DNA from: Saprospiraceae bacterium
Lineage (GTDB): Bacteria > Bacteroidota > Bacteroidia > Chitinophagales > Saprospiraceae
Length of the DNA: 64,000 nucleotides
Reading direction: 5' to 3'
Assembly: GCA_016787525.1 (NCBI GenBank)
Contig: JAEUUP010000012.1
Coordinates: 1-64,000 of the forward strand
How positions within the stretch are numbered: the first letter of the stretch is position 1; every line of letters begins with the position of its first letter. The position numbers and the translations under genes were made by a program. Shown here piece after piece: positions 37,039 to 44,957 of this stretch. Under the pieces are notes generated by a model. It did no database searches, was not told the DNA's origin, and saw only the letters and a program-made list of their open reading frames with translations.

Positions 37039-37068
37039 ACCCGCGAACGCACTTGAACGTTAACGGGT
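37039..37068 (-). terminator. Hairpin with T tract on the - strand
   Basis: ACCCGCGAACG pairs with CGTTAACGGGT (two internal mismatches). On the - strand it is followed by a T-rich tract. It could end a short - strand transcript starting near 37150, upstream of and antisense to the dapB leader; no open frame explains it. Confidence 0.35.
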
Positions 37069-37171
37069 CTTCCAATCGTGTTAGTAAAATTCTTTCGCAA
37101 CAATTTTGCGTTTTTCTGACGCTATATTGGTATAATGTCACATTATTGTCAAATAATTTTAATAGTTTTTT

Positions 37172-37882
37172 ATGAAAATAGCTCTAATAGGTTACGGAAA
37201 AATGGGGAAAACCATTGAAAACATTGCGCAGCAAAGAGGTCACGAGATTGTTTTACGCCTTGATGTCCATAACCCTGATGATTTTGCACGACTCAATGAA
37301 GTCGATGTTGCCATTGAATTTACACGTCCTGAGTCGGCTTTCGACAATCTTAAACGATGTGTTGAAGCAAAAGTTCCCGTTATTTGTGGTACAACAGGGT
37401 GGTTACAAAAATATAAAACGATTTCTGATTTGTGTATGGAAAATGACTCTGCATTTTTCTATGCCTCTAATTATAGTATCGGTGTCAATATTTTCTTTGA
37501 AATCAACAAGCGTTTGGCTGCCATGATGGATGGCTATCCGATGTATGATGTGCGGATGACGGAAATTCACCACACCCAGAAATTGGATGCACCCAGTGGG
37601 ACAGCCATCACTTTAGCCAATGGCATCACTGAAAATATAGCCAGAAAAACAAATTGGGTCTGTAATACTGAGGGGACTGCTTCAGATGTGCCGATTGTCG
37701 CCAAACGTATTGACCCTGCGCCTGGAACGCATATTGTCACTTACGATTCCCCAATTGATTCTATCGAAATCACGCATACAGCGCACTCGCGTGAAGGTTT
37801 TGCCACAGGGGCAGTCTTAGCTGCAGAGTGGATTGTGGGTAAAAAAGGGGTATTTTCGATGAAAGATATGTTGGGGTTCTAA
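37172..37882 (+). CDS. dapB: 4-hydroxy-tetrahydrodipicolinate reductase
   Basis: This 236-residue enzyme, of the short form usual in Bacteroidota, has the nucleotide-binding GYGKMGKTIE (about residues 7-16). IEFTRPESAF, VICGTTGW, ASNYSIGVNIFFEIN and the catalytic EIHHTQKLDAPSGTA motif (His and Lys about 130-137) follow. It reduces HTPA to tetrahydrodipicolinate in the lysine/diaminopimelate pathway in the cytoplasm, feeding peptidoglycan. A dispersed word at 37665 encodes NTEG. It is convergent with gpsA across an 18-bp-stem terminator. Confidence 0.95.
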   Translation: MKIALIGYGKMGKTIENIAQQRGHEIVLRLDVHNPDDFARLNEVDVAIEFTRPESAFDNLKRCVEAKVPVICGTTGWLQKYKTISDLCMENDSAFFYASNYSIGVNIFFEINKRLAAMMDGYPMYDVRMTEIHHTQKLDAPSGTAITLANGITENIARKTNWVCNTEGTASDVPIVAKRIDPAPGTHIVTYDSPIDSIEITHTAHSREGFATGAVLAAEWIVGKKGVFSMKDMLGF

Positions 37883-37891
37883 CTTAAAAGT

Positions 37892-37940
37892 GTTGGGGTG
37901 TCTCAAAAGCTGTATTTCCCTTCTTTTGAGACACCCCAAC
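37892..37940. terminator. Bidirectional terminator between dapB and gpsA
   Basis: The arms (37892-37909 and 37923-37940) form a perfect 18-bp stem with GTTGGGGTGTCTCAAAAG on the left. The gene ends flank it within 10 and 3 bases. Confidence 0.85.
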
Positions 37941-37942
37941 CT

Positions 37943-38950
37943 TTAGCCTGGGTCTGACTCTGAACCGACTTTTTGTTTCAGCAACCCACGGAATGCTTCT
38001 AAAGGAGAATAGCCCTCATGCACCACTCTGTAAACTTCCTGCGATATGGGCATTTCTACACCATAATGTTGTGCCAATTCGATTACCACTTTACACGTTT
38101 TTACGCCCTCCGCAACCATAGACATTTCGCTGATGATGGTCTCTAAACGCCTGCCTTTGCCCAATTCAACACCCACATGACGATTTCTACTGAGGGGGCT
38201 GATGCAGGTTGCAATCAAGTCACCCATGCCTGCCAAACCTGCTAATGTGGCTGGCTTCCCCCCCATTTCGATGCCCAAACGGGTCAATTCTGCCAATCCT
38301 CGTGTTATAACAGCAGAACGGGTATTGTCACCTGCGCCCATGCCATCGCCCATACCAACCGCAATGGCAATCACATTTTTTAAAGCCCCGCCTATTTCGC
38401 AACCCACAACATCGTCGTTGGTATAAACCCGAAACAATCCAGAGCGAAATACCTTTTGTAAAGCCTTCGCTATTGTGCTGTCCACCATGGCAATCACTGC
38501 CGCTGCTGCTTGACCTGCCATGATTTCACGGGCTAGATTCGGACCTGTTAACACGCCTGCAGGATGTCCTGGCATCATACTCTCTATAATTTCAGTCATA
38601 CGCATACGAGTCCCTTGTTCCAGTCCTTTTGTCAGGCTCACAATAGGTACCCAAGGGCGAATATAAGGGGCAGCTTCTTCCAAAACATGTCGGAAACTGT
38701 GCGATGGGATACCCATAATGATAACATCTGCCTCCCTAACGGCTTCTTTTATGGAGGTTGTTGCCCTCAGTGTCTCATTGAGTGTTGCACCTGGCAAATA
38801 TTTTTCATTACGGTGGTTCTTATTGATGTCTTCAACGGAGTGTGCATCTCTTGCCCACATAATGGTTGGGCTATTGCGTGCTGTGACCGAAGCAACGGTT
38901 GTTCCCCATGAACCGCCACCGAGCAAGCCAACCCGTAGTTTCTTTTCCAT
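37943..38950 (-). CDS. gpsA: Glycerol-3-phosphate dehydrogenase [NAD(P)+]
   Basis: This 335-residue enzyme has the dinucleotide motif GLLGGGSWGTTVA (about residues 8-20), VSLTKGLEQGT, LTGPNLAREI, CEIGGALKNVIAIAVG (catalytic Lys about 190), GLAELTRLG and SPLSRNRHVGVELGKG. It reduces dihydroxyacetone phosphate to sn-glycerol 3-phosphate for phospholipid synthesis. A dispersed word (38188) encodes the PLS immediately before the conserved SRNR substrate-binding motif. Confidence 0.95.
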   Translation of the reverse strand: MEKKLRVGLLGGGSWGTTVASVTARNSPTIMWARDAHSVEDINKNHRNEKYLPGATLNETLRATTSIKEAVREADVIIMGIPSHSFRHVLEEAAPYIRPWVPIVSLTKGLEQGTRMRMTEIIESMMPGHPAGVLTGPNLAREIMAGQAAAAVIAMVDSTIAKALQKVFRSGLFRVYTNDDVVGCEIGGALKNVIAIAVGMGDGMGAGDNTRSAVITRGLAELTRLGIEMGGKPATLAGLAGMGDLIATCISPLSRNRHVGVELGKGRRLETIISEMSMVAEGVKTCKVVIELAQHYGVEMPISQEVYRVVHEGYSPLEAFRGLLKQKVGSESDPG

Positions 38951-39276
38951 AATCTAATACTGAAAGGTTTTATTCTTAAATTTGGTTAGTAATTTGCTCA
39001 AAAATAGGAAAAAGAATTTTTGTTTTCATGGTGAAGCGATAAAAATTCTTCTACCCCCCTCAGTATGTGTCTCCATTTTACTGTATCACATTTAGAACTG
39101 ACCGCTGGCATGACGGGTATTCAAAAATGCGTGCGCTCATGAGCATGTCAGACGCGCCATCTATCAGTCTTGGGTCAAAAACCTGGACAATAATACCCCT
39201 CAGTAAAAACCACAAAAACAGGGTCATAGAAACCGCTTATCTGACTACTCAAAAGAAAAATAACAATCGAGTCAAA
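38951..39276. other. Spacer with clustered dispersed words
   Basis: About 330 bases with no supportable gene. Copies of the dispersed word (- orientation) lie at 39055 and 39196, and a third at 39353 sits in the 3' end of the next gene, giving three same-strand copies in about 310 bases. Confidence 0.5.
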
Positions 39277-39771
39277 CTACATACACCACAAACTATTCTG
39301 CAAAAAATCAAGCAGTTCATTGGGTTTAGATGTGGAAACGAAAAACTGTGTACCCCTCAGTAATTCGATAGACAGGACTTTGTAGTGGCGGTCTGTCAGT
39401 AAATAAATATGCGTTGCATCACGATTAGGAATGCCCCAATAGGCATCTTCGGGCAGTTCATCGGGTGATAAAAGGCGCAATCGTTTGATTTCTGACCATT
39501 GGATACTGTGGTTTTGAATTGGATATTGCCAGAATCTTAGGTTGATGCCTATTTTGTTGATGTGCAGTCGAAAGCCCATTTGGGAGAGTACCCATAGAAT
39601 ACAACATGCCACAAGCATCAAAACAACAAGCTGCCAGATACGAAGTGGTAGCTCAACAAAAGCACTTTCGAGGGCGAATATCAAAACGGCTTGTACTGCA
39701 ACAAAAAGCCAACACAGGCTTTTAAACCAACGAATCCTACCTGTCTGAAAATTTTGCTTTTCGATGTACAT
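39277..39771 (-). CDS. Small membrane protein with PH-like domain, unknown
   Basis: This 164-residue protein has two adjacent membrane helices (about residues 15-35 and 42-63, LRIWQLVVLMLVACCILWVL). A cytoplasmic beta-rich region follows (SIQWSEIKRLRLLSPDE, HYKVLSIELLRGTQFFVSTSKP) resembling bacterial PH-like domains. The function is unknown. The codons of the dispersed word at 39353 give LLRG near the C-terminus. Confidence 0.6.
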   Translation of the reverse strand: MYIEKQNFQTGRIRWFKSLCWLFVAVQAVLIFALESAFVELPLRIWQLVVLMLVACCILWVLSQMGFRLHINKIGINLRFWQYPIQNHSIQWSEIKRLRLLSPDELPEDAYWGIPNRDATHIYLLTDRHYKVLSIELLRGTQFFVSTSKPNELLDFLQNSLWCM

Positions 39772-39946
39772 GATTTATTATTTTTCACAAAATTGGCTTT
39801 ATATCCCCCTTTTTCGCAAGGGTATATGAGCAACTGGCTGACTCACATGTGTAATTGGTCGGTTGCACAAGCCTATTGATTTGTCACCAATGAGTAGATG
39901 GTCGTTTTGGGTGAGTAAGTGGCAGAAAAGTCTATTGCGGAAAACT

Positions 39947-39954
39947 TACCTTTG
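39947..39954 (+). promoter_or_regulatory. Candidate -7 box of the sensor kinase gene
   Basis: TACCTTTG matches TAnnTTTG and lies 34 bases before the start codon; a well-placed -33 TTG is not obvious. Confidence 0.4.
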
Positions 39955-39988
39955 CTTTTTGCGATAAAAACTTAATCGCTATCAAAAA

Positions 39989-42900
39989 ATGATTGTATTT
40001 CCATCATATAAAAAACACCTATTCATCTGGATTTTTTGCGCCATCTGTCCACTCTGCCTGTTGGCACAGAACCATCAGGCGGATATGGACGCACTGAAAG
40101 CAAAGTTCAAGCGGTATCAGCACTATACGATGGCGGATGGATTGTCGAGTAACTTCATCAGCTGCATCGTGCAAGATGATGATGGGTTTATATGGTTAGG
40201 TACGATTGAAGGTCTGAATCGCTTTGATGGTGAGCATTTTCATACTTTTTTTTATGGGGCAGATAAAAAAGGATTGCCAAGTGATGAAATAAAAGCCTTG
40301 CTCAAATTACCCAATGACCGCTTACTCATTGGTACGTCTCGTGGGCTCTGTGTATTGAATACCCGCTTTTTGACTTTTAAATCTGTTGATTTACCCACAC
40401 GAACCGACTATAAAGAAGGAGACTTGCTGGTACACAGTCTTCTGCGTGACCCGAATGGACGGATATGGGTTGGTACAGGTACAGGCGTTCACACTCTGGA
40501 CGACCAATTGAATCTACAACAATCTTATTTTACGCCACAACAGGCGGGAAAAGCTTCGTACAATTATTTTGCACGGTCTCTCATAGCATTGCCCAATGGC
40601 TTGGTCATCATCAGACCCGATTATGGACCTAATAATGCGCGGTGGCAAACCATTGATTTTGTACACCAAAAATTAATACCATTGAGTGAGTCTATACCTT
40701 TTTTGGGTGTTTTAGATTCAGCAAAATGGGCAAGTTCTATTGTCGTGGATGCCCATAATAACTTATGGATGGCAGGCTTAGGCACTGAATCGCCAACGAT
40801 ACTGTATCATTTTGACTGGACTACCCATGTTTTACAACCTCTATTGAAGAATCCGAATCCTAAAGAGATTAGGAATCGTGGTCAAGTAGGTTCGCCGCTT
40901 CTATTGCCTGATAGTTTGCTGCTTTTGCAGCGATATTTTGGTAAACCTATTGTGTACAATATGCGCGATGGCAGTTTATTTGAATTGGATACTTGGCGCA
41001 CTTCTTTCCCCGATGGTAAAGGTATGGCTCAATTTGTTGACCGAGCGGGTAATCTTTGGCTTGCGCCTGTGTTTGAGGGTTTATTCTTTTTGACACTCAA
41101 AACCTTGCCCGCTACGGCAATGACCGCTTTGAATACAGAGCATAGGAAAGTCATGAAACAGGCACAGGTTTCAGAAGAATGGTTTCCTTTTACGGCTACT
41201 GAACAGGGTGATAAATGGATTATTGGTAGTGGTAATGGGGGGCTTTACAGTATGGATAAAACCAATATGGGCGTGACAGGACAGGTGTTGAGTAATCCTT
41301 TCAAACCTTATGCCTATATCTTTGACATGACTCCTGCTGTGGCTGATACCGTGTGGGCTTGTACCTTGGATGGTTTGATTTGGTACAAAACGACCAATAA
41401 TACTGAGGGGTCCCTCAAAAAGCAAGTCAAGGGTTTGGATTCATTGGATAATAAATTTGTCTATCGTGACCATTATGGATTGATTTGGGGACGTGTGGCA
41501 AACAATGGGGTGGGCTATTTTAATCCACTAAGCCGTCAATTTGTTCCCTTTCGGAGTCAAGGTGCAAATGCGCCCTTTCCATTAACTTCAGCATCGGCTA
41601 TTACAGAAGACCCTATCAGCCACGATATGTGGTTTAGCTTTGGTTCTGAAAAAAGGTATTTGGTCAGATGGTCGCGACAAACAGGTGTTTTTGAAAAAAT
41701 AGAACCCATCAATAAAACAGGAAAACCCTGTACCAATACACAATACATCTTGGCAGACCCGCACCACAATCTGTGGATGCAAAATACTGAGGGGGTGTTT
41801 CGGATGAATACCCAAACACTCGAAGTCAAGTCCTTTGGCAAAGCGGATGGTTTAAACACCAATTTCCCAGAAGGCTTTTGTTATGACAAAACAGGCAATA
41901 TGTGGTTTGCAACGGGTAATGGTTTGAGTCGCTACGATGCTCAAAACCATAAATTACTGACTTTTTATAAAACAGATGGCTTGTTGGCGAATGAAATTGC
42001 GCGCGTTGAGTTAATAGATACTGTCCGTAATATACTTTTTGTCTCCACCAAAGGAGGTTTTTGTTTGTTTGAACCCGATAAAAGAATGACTACAACAGTC
42101 AATTCTCGTGTGTTCCTGACAACATTGTGGGCATCTGATTCGGCTTATGCTCTGCCCGAGTCCAATATCTGGACACTGCCCTACAACCAAAACAACCTGC
42201 GTATTGAATTTTCGAGTATCAACTTTATCAATGGCTTGACCAATAGGTATCAATATGATTTGGCATTAGAAGGTGCAGAAGCAGGTTGGAAAGACGCAGG
42301 TACAGACAATTTTGCCAATTATCTCAACCTACCACATGGTCGTTACACCTTTAGAGTTCGGACAACCAACAGCGATGGTTTGTGGAGCAAAGACGAAGCC
42401 CAATTAACGATTGTGATTCATCCACCATGGTGGCAGACATGGTCTTTTCGTCTCTTTATTATTGGATTTTTAGGTAGTATAGCTTGGTGGATATACCAAC
42501 GGCAGATTAAATTGATTGAACAACGTGAAACAGAGAAGAACAAAGTGCGTCAACAATTGGCAGACTTAGAGATGAAAGCGTTGCGGTCACAAATGAATCC
42601 GCACTTTGTATTCAATGCGCTTAATTCGGTGCAGAATTTTATTCTCAAGAATGACCCACGCGAAGCCAGTAGGTACCTCACCAAATTTGCCCGATTGATG
42701 CGTTTGATTCTTGAAAACTCTGAATCACCTGTTGTGCCTTTGGCAAAAGAGATGGAGTTGCTGCGCTATTACACAGAGTTGGAGGTTTTGCGGTTTAGCA
42801 AGCAGTTCATTGTTGATTTTCAGGTTGACAAAGCATTGCATACGGAGTCGGTTTCGATTCCTGGCATGTTGATTCAACCGCATATCGAGAATGCTATTTG

Positions 42901-43207
42901 GCATGGCTTGATGCACAAAACCGATGGTACAGGGCAATTAATTGTGCGGGTCATAAAAATCAACGATAAAACCCTTATTTGTGAAATTGAAGACAATGGT
43001 GTAGGACGTGCCGCCGCCGCAATCATTGAACAGCACCGTCCTAAAGCGCACCGTTCAACAGGCTTAGCCAATATTCGGCATCGGCTCGAATTACTAAACG
43101 CCCAATTAGCGGACGATATACGGTTCGATATTGAGGACTTAATGGATGACGCAGGACAAGCAAGAGGCACAAAAGTCGTGGTTAGGATACCGATTGTCGC
43201 ACGATAG
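39989..43207 (+). CDS. LytS-type sensor histidine kinase with Reg_prop and Y_Y_Y sensor
   Basis: This 1072-residue protein has a signal peptide (about residues 1-26). A periplasmic beta-propeller region follows, with two-component-regulator-propeller motifs (DGFIWLGTIEGLNRFDG, GRIWVGTGTGVHTLDD, GNMWFATGNGLSRYDA). A Y_Y_Y domain lies at about 735-800 (NQNNLRIEFSSINFI). One membrane helix (WSFRLFIIGFLGSIAWWIYQ, about 810-830) leads to a short coiled coil and a His_kinase (PF06580) domain. QMNPHFVFNALNSVQNFI carries the phosphoacceptor His near residue 870, with N and G boxes HIENAIWHGL and EDNGVGR. It probably senses an extracellular signal and phosphorylates the LytTR regulator encoded 580 bases downstream. 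Dispersed words at 41400 and 41784 encode NTEG. Confidence 0.88.
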   Translation: MIVFPSYKKHLFIWIFCAICPLCLLAQNHQADMDALKAKFKRYQHYTMADGLSSNFISCIVQDDDGFIWLGTIEGLNRFDGEHFHTFFYGADKKGLPSDEIKALLKLPNDRLLIGTSRGLCVLNTRFLTFKSVDLPTRTDYKEGDLLVHSLLRDPNGRIWVGTGTGVHTLDDQLNLQQSYFTPQQAGKASYNYFARSLIALPNGLVIIRPDYGPNNARWQTIDFVHQKLIPLSESIPFLGVLDSAKWASSIVVDAHNNLWMAGLGTESPTILYHFDWTTHVLQPLLKNPNPKEIRNRGQVGSPLLLPDSLLLLQRYFGKPIVYNMRDGSLFELDTWRTSFPDGKGMAQFVDRAGNLWLAPVFEGLFFLTLKTLPATAMTALNTEHRKVMKQAQVSEEWFPFTATEQGDKWIIGSGNGGLYSMDKTNMGVTGQVLSNPFKPYAYIFDMTPAVADTVWACTLDGLIWYKTTNNTEGSLKKQVKGLDSLDNKFVYRDHYGLIWGRVANNGVGYFNPLSRQFVPFRSQGANAPFPLTSASAITEDPISHDMWFSFGSEKRYLVRWSRQTGVFEKIEPINKTGKPCTNTQYILADPHHNLWMQNTEGVFRMNTQTLEVKSFGKADGLNTNFPEGFCYDKTGNMWFATGNGLSRYDAQNHKLLTFYKTDGLLANEIARVELIDTVRNILFVSTKGGFCLFEPDKRMTTTVNSRVFLTTLWASDSAYALPESNIWTLPYNQNNLRIEFSSINFINGLTNRYQYDLALEGAEAGWKDAGTDNFANYLNLPHGRYTFRVRTTNSDGLWSKDEAQLTIVIHPPWWQTWSFRLFIIGFLGSIAWWIYQRQIKLIEQRETEKNKVRQQLADLEMKALRSQMNPHFVFNALNSVQNFILKNDPREASRYLTKFARLMRLILENSESPVVPLAKEMELLRYYTELEVLRFSKQFIVDFQVDKALHTESVSIPGMLIQPHIENAIWHGLMHKTDGTGQLIVRVIKINDKTLICEIEDNGVGRAAAAIIEQHRPKAHRSTGLANIRHRLELLNAQLADDIRFDIEDLMDDAGQARGTKVVVRIPIVAR

Positions 43208-43243
43208 ATAGATGGAATCGCCGCAATACTGAGGGGGTAGATT

Positions 43244-43518
43244 TAGTGAGTCGGTGACTTCGAGTCACCGACTCACTATCAAATCAGATTTAAACGTACG
43301 ACCTCTCTGAAGTCGTTTAGGTATTTCATTATCTCTTTTCTACAAATATATGATGCCTAATGGCATCGTTTAGGCGTATAATGATGCCATTAGGCATCAC
43401 ATATTTGTAGAAAAACAACCATCATTCGCATTTTCGACCTCGTTAGAGTCCACACAGTTAAATCTCCGAACCCACACTAAAGTTAGTGAGTCGGTGACTC
43501 CAAGTCACTGACTCACTA
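43244..43518. repeat. Nested palindromes between kinase and regulator genes
   Basis: Two near-identical 35-bp stem-loops (43244-43278 and 43484-43518, arms TAGTGAGTCGGTGACT) flank a large palindrome at 43336-43414. Its arms contain TTTTCTACAAATAT and ATGCCTAATGGCATC. The arrangement is symmetric and non-coding. A related TAATGCC...GGCAT stem recurs at about 43743. A dispersed word (43226) precedes it. Confidence 0.7.
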
Positions 43519-43529
43519 ATCAAATCAAT

Positions 43530-43735
43530 GATGGGGTATATGGTTTTAGTGACAGGGGGGTACGGTTTTAGTGACAGGGGTATATGGTTTTAGTGACAGG
43601 GGGGTACACTTTTAGTGACAGGGGGGTACACTTTTAGTGACAGGGGGGTACGCTTTTAGTGACAGGGGGGTACGCTTTTAGTGACAGGGGGGTACACTTT
43701 TAGTGACAGGGGGTACGCTTTTAGTGACAAGGGGA
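43530..43735. repeat. 22-bp G-rich tandem array (nine copies)
   Basis: TTTAGTGACA recurs at 43545, 43567, 43589, 43611, 43633, 43655, 43677, 43699 and 43720, an exact 22-bp period except for the last step of 21. Each unit reads GGGGGGTACRCTTTTAGTGACA with small changes (first units GTATATGG or GTACGG). 22 bp is about two helical turns, so repeated protein sites would face the same side. It lies 53-250 bases upstream of the LytTR regulator gene. Confidence 0.9.
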
Positions 43736-43787
43736 TTAAACTAATGCCGTCAGGCATGCCATTCTGGTAGATAAAAAATTAAAAAAT

Positions 43788-44531
43788 ATGAAAGCAATAT
43801 TAATAGACGACGAACACAATGCAACAGAAGCTTTGCAGAATATGCTCCGCATGGTCACACCCGATGTAGAAGTCATAGGCTTGGCTAATGCAGCGCAACA
43901 AGGGTTGGAAATGATTCAATCCTTGCAACCTGATTTGGTGTTTCTGGACATTCAAATGCCTTATATGACGGGGTTTGAATTATTGGAGAAGCTTGGACGA
44001 TTTAACTTCGCTGTCATTTTCACAACAGCCTATGACCAATACGCACTGCAAGCCTTCAAAGTGTCTGCGGTAGATTACCTACTCAAGCCAATTGATATGG
44101 ATGAATTGGAAGCAGCCGTTGAGAAGGTGCGCGAACGCAGAAAGCAACCGCAACCCGACTTCGGTGCATTGGAACAACTGTTCAAGCAAGTCAAAAAAGC
44201 ACACACCGAACGTTTGGCTTTGCCCACAAGCGATGGTTTGGTTTTTATTGCCATTGAAGATATTATCCGCCTGCAATCGGATTCAAACTACACAACCTTC
44301 TATTTGACCCGTAAGGAGAAAATTGTCGTTTCACGCACCTTAGGCGAATATGAACCCACTTTGACGGCACAAAACTTCTGCCGAGTGCATCATTCACACA
44401 TCATCAATATGGCGCACCTCAAACGCTATTTCAAAAACGATGGTGGCTACGCCGAAATGTCCGATGGGTCAAGAGTTGAAATATCAAGACGCAAAAAAGA
44501 TGACTTCTTAGCAAAGTTAGAAGGTGTATGA
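43788..44531 (+). CDS. LytTR-family response regulator
   Basis: This 247-residue protein has a receiver domain (about 1-120) with the acidic pair DD at 7-8, phospho-acceptor Asp54 (VFLDIQMPYMTGFELL), FTTAYDQYALQAF and Lys in LLKPIDMDE. The C-terminal LytTR DNA-binding domain (about 140-245) has IRLQSDSNYTTFYL, VSRTLGEYEP, FCRVHHSHIINMAHLKRYFKNDGGY and VEISRRKKDDFLAKL. LytTR regulators bind direct repeats and act with LytS-type kinases such as the one upstream. The 22-bp repeat array directly upstream is a candidate autoregulatory target, which is inference. Confidence 0.92.
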   Translation: MKAILIDDEHNATEALQNMLRMVTPDVEVIGLANAAQQGLEMIQSLQPDLVFLDIQMPYMTGFELLEKLGRFNFAVIFTTAYDQYALQAFKVSAVDYLLKPIDMDELEAAVEKVRERRKQPQPDFGALEQLFKQVKKAHTERLALPTSDGLVFIAIEDIIRLQSDSNYTTFYLTRKEKIVVSRTLGEYEPTLTAQNFCRVHHSHIINMAHLKRYFKNDGGYAEMSDGSRVEISRRKKDDFLAKLEGV

Positions 44532-44546
44532 GTTGTACAAATAATA

Positions 44547-44757
44547 AGAAACAGTTTTAAAACTTAAAATGATAGTTACTGACTGTTTTTCTGCTTGCAG
44601 AAAAAAGCGTACAAAGAAGAATTTTTTATAGAGGGCATGCACGTTTTGCCTCATTAACGAGGAAAACCGGGCATGCCCTCTGAAAGAATTCTTTTCATAG
44701 CACGCATTTCGAGCGCAGCGAGAAACAGTGAGCGGTAAGTTTTAAAACAGTTTCTAA
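44547..44757. repeat. MITE-like 210-bp palindromic element
   Basis: Terminal inverted repeats of 20 bp (AGAAACAGTTTTAAAACTTA, 44547-44566, complement at 44736-44755) enclose two opposed ACTGTTT hairpin units (about 44582 and 44726). The palindromic core has arms AGAGGGCATGC and GCATGCCCTCT (44630-44684). There is no coding capacity. The right end is identical over 22 bases to 17511-17532, showing dispersal. An unseen transposase acting in trans is possible. Confidence 0.75.
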
Positions 44758-44760
44758 TAA

Positions 44761-44798
44761 AAATGCCAAACTTGGTTTATCAAGTTTGGCATTTTTAT
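44761..44798 (+). terminator. Terminator downstream of the LytTR gene
   Basis: A 14-bp stem (AAATGCCAAACTTG with its complement) is followed by TTTTATTAT. It lies beyond the MITE-like element, 230 bases after the regulator stop, so the element may have been inserted between gene and terminator. A dispersed word with seven G follows at 44816. Confidence 0.7.
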
Positions 44799-44957
44799 TA
44801 TGCGCCATATGCTAAATACTGAGGGGGGGTGTGAACCACTTACACAGTCGTTTGTGCCACTTAATCAAGCCATGTTTTTTGAGATTGCCCTTGTTCTCAC
44901 CTTTGTTGTGTAAGGATTCATTACCCAGTTTTCACATTTATTAAAAATCATTAAGAA

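Noticed and set aside
39067-39363. A 98-codon + strand frame
   Set aside because: It spans three copies of the dispersed word and runs antisense into the end of the better supported - strand gene; codon pattern looks random.
43530-43735. The G-rich 22-bp array as a CRISPR or G-quadruplex cluster
   Set aside because: There are no spacers, and G runs are 16 bases apart, too far for ordinary intramolecular quadruplexes within a unit.
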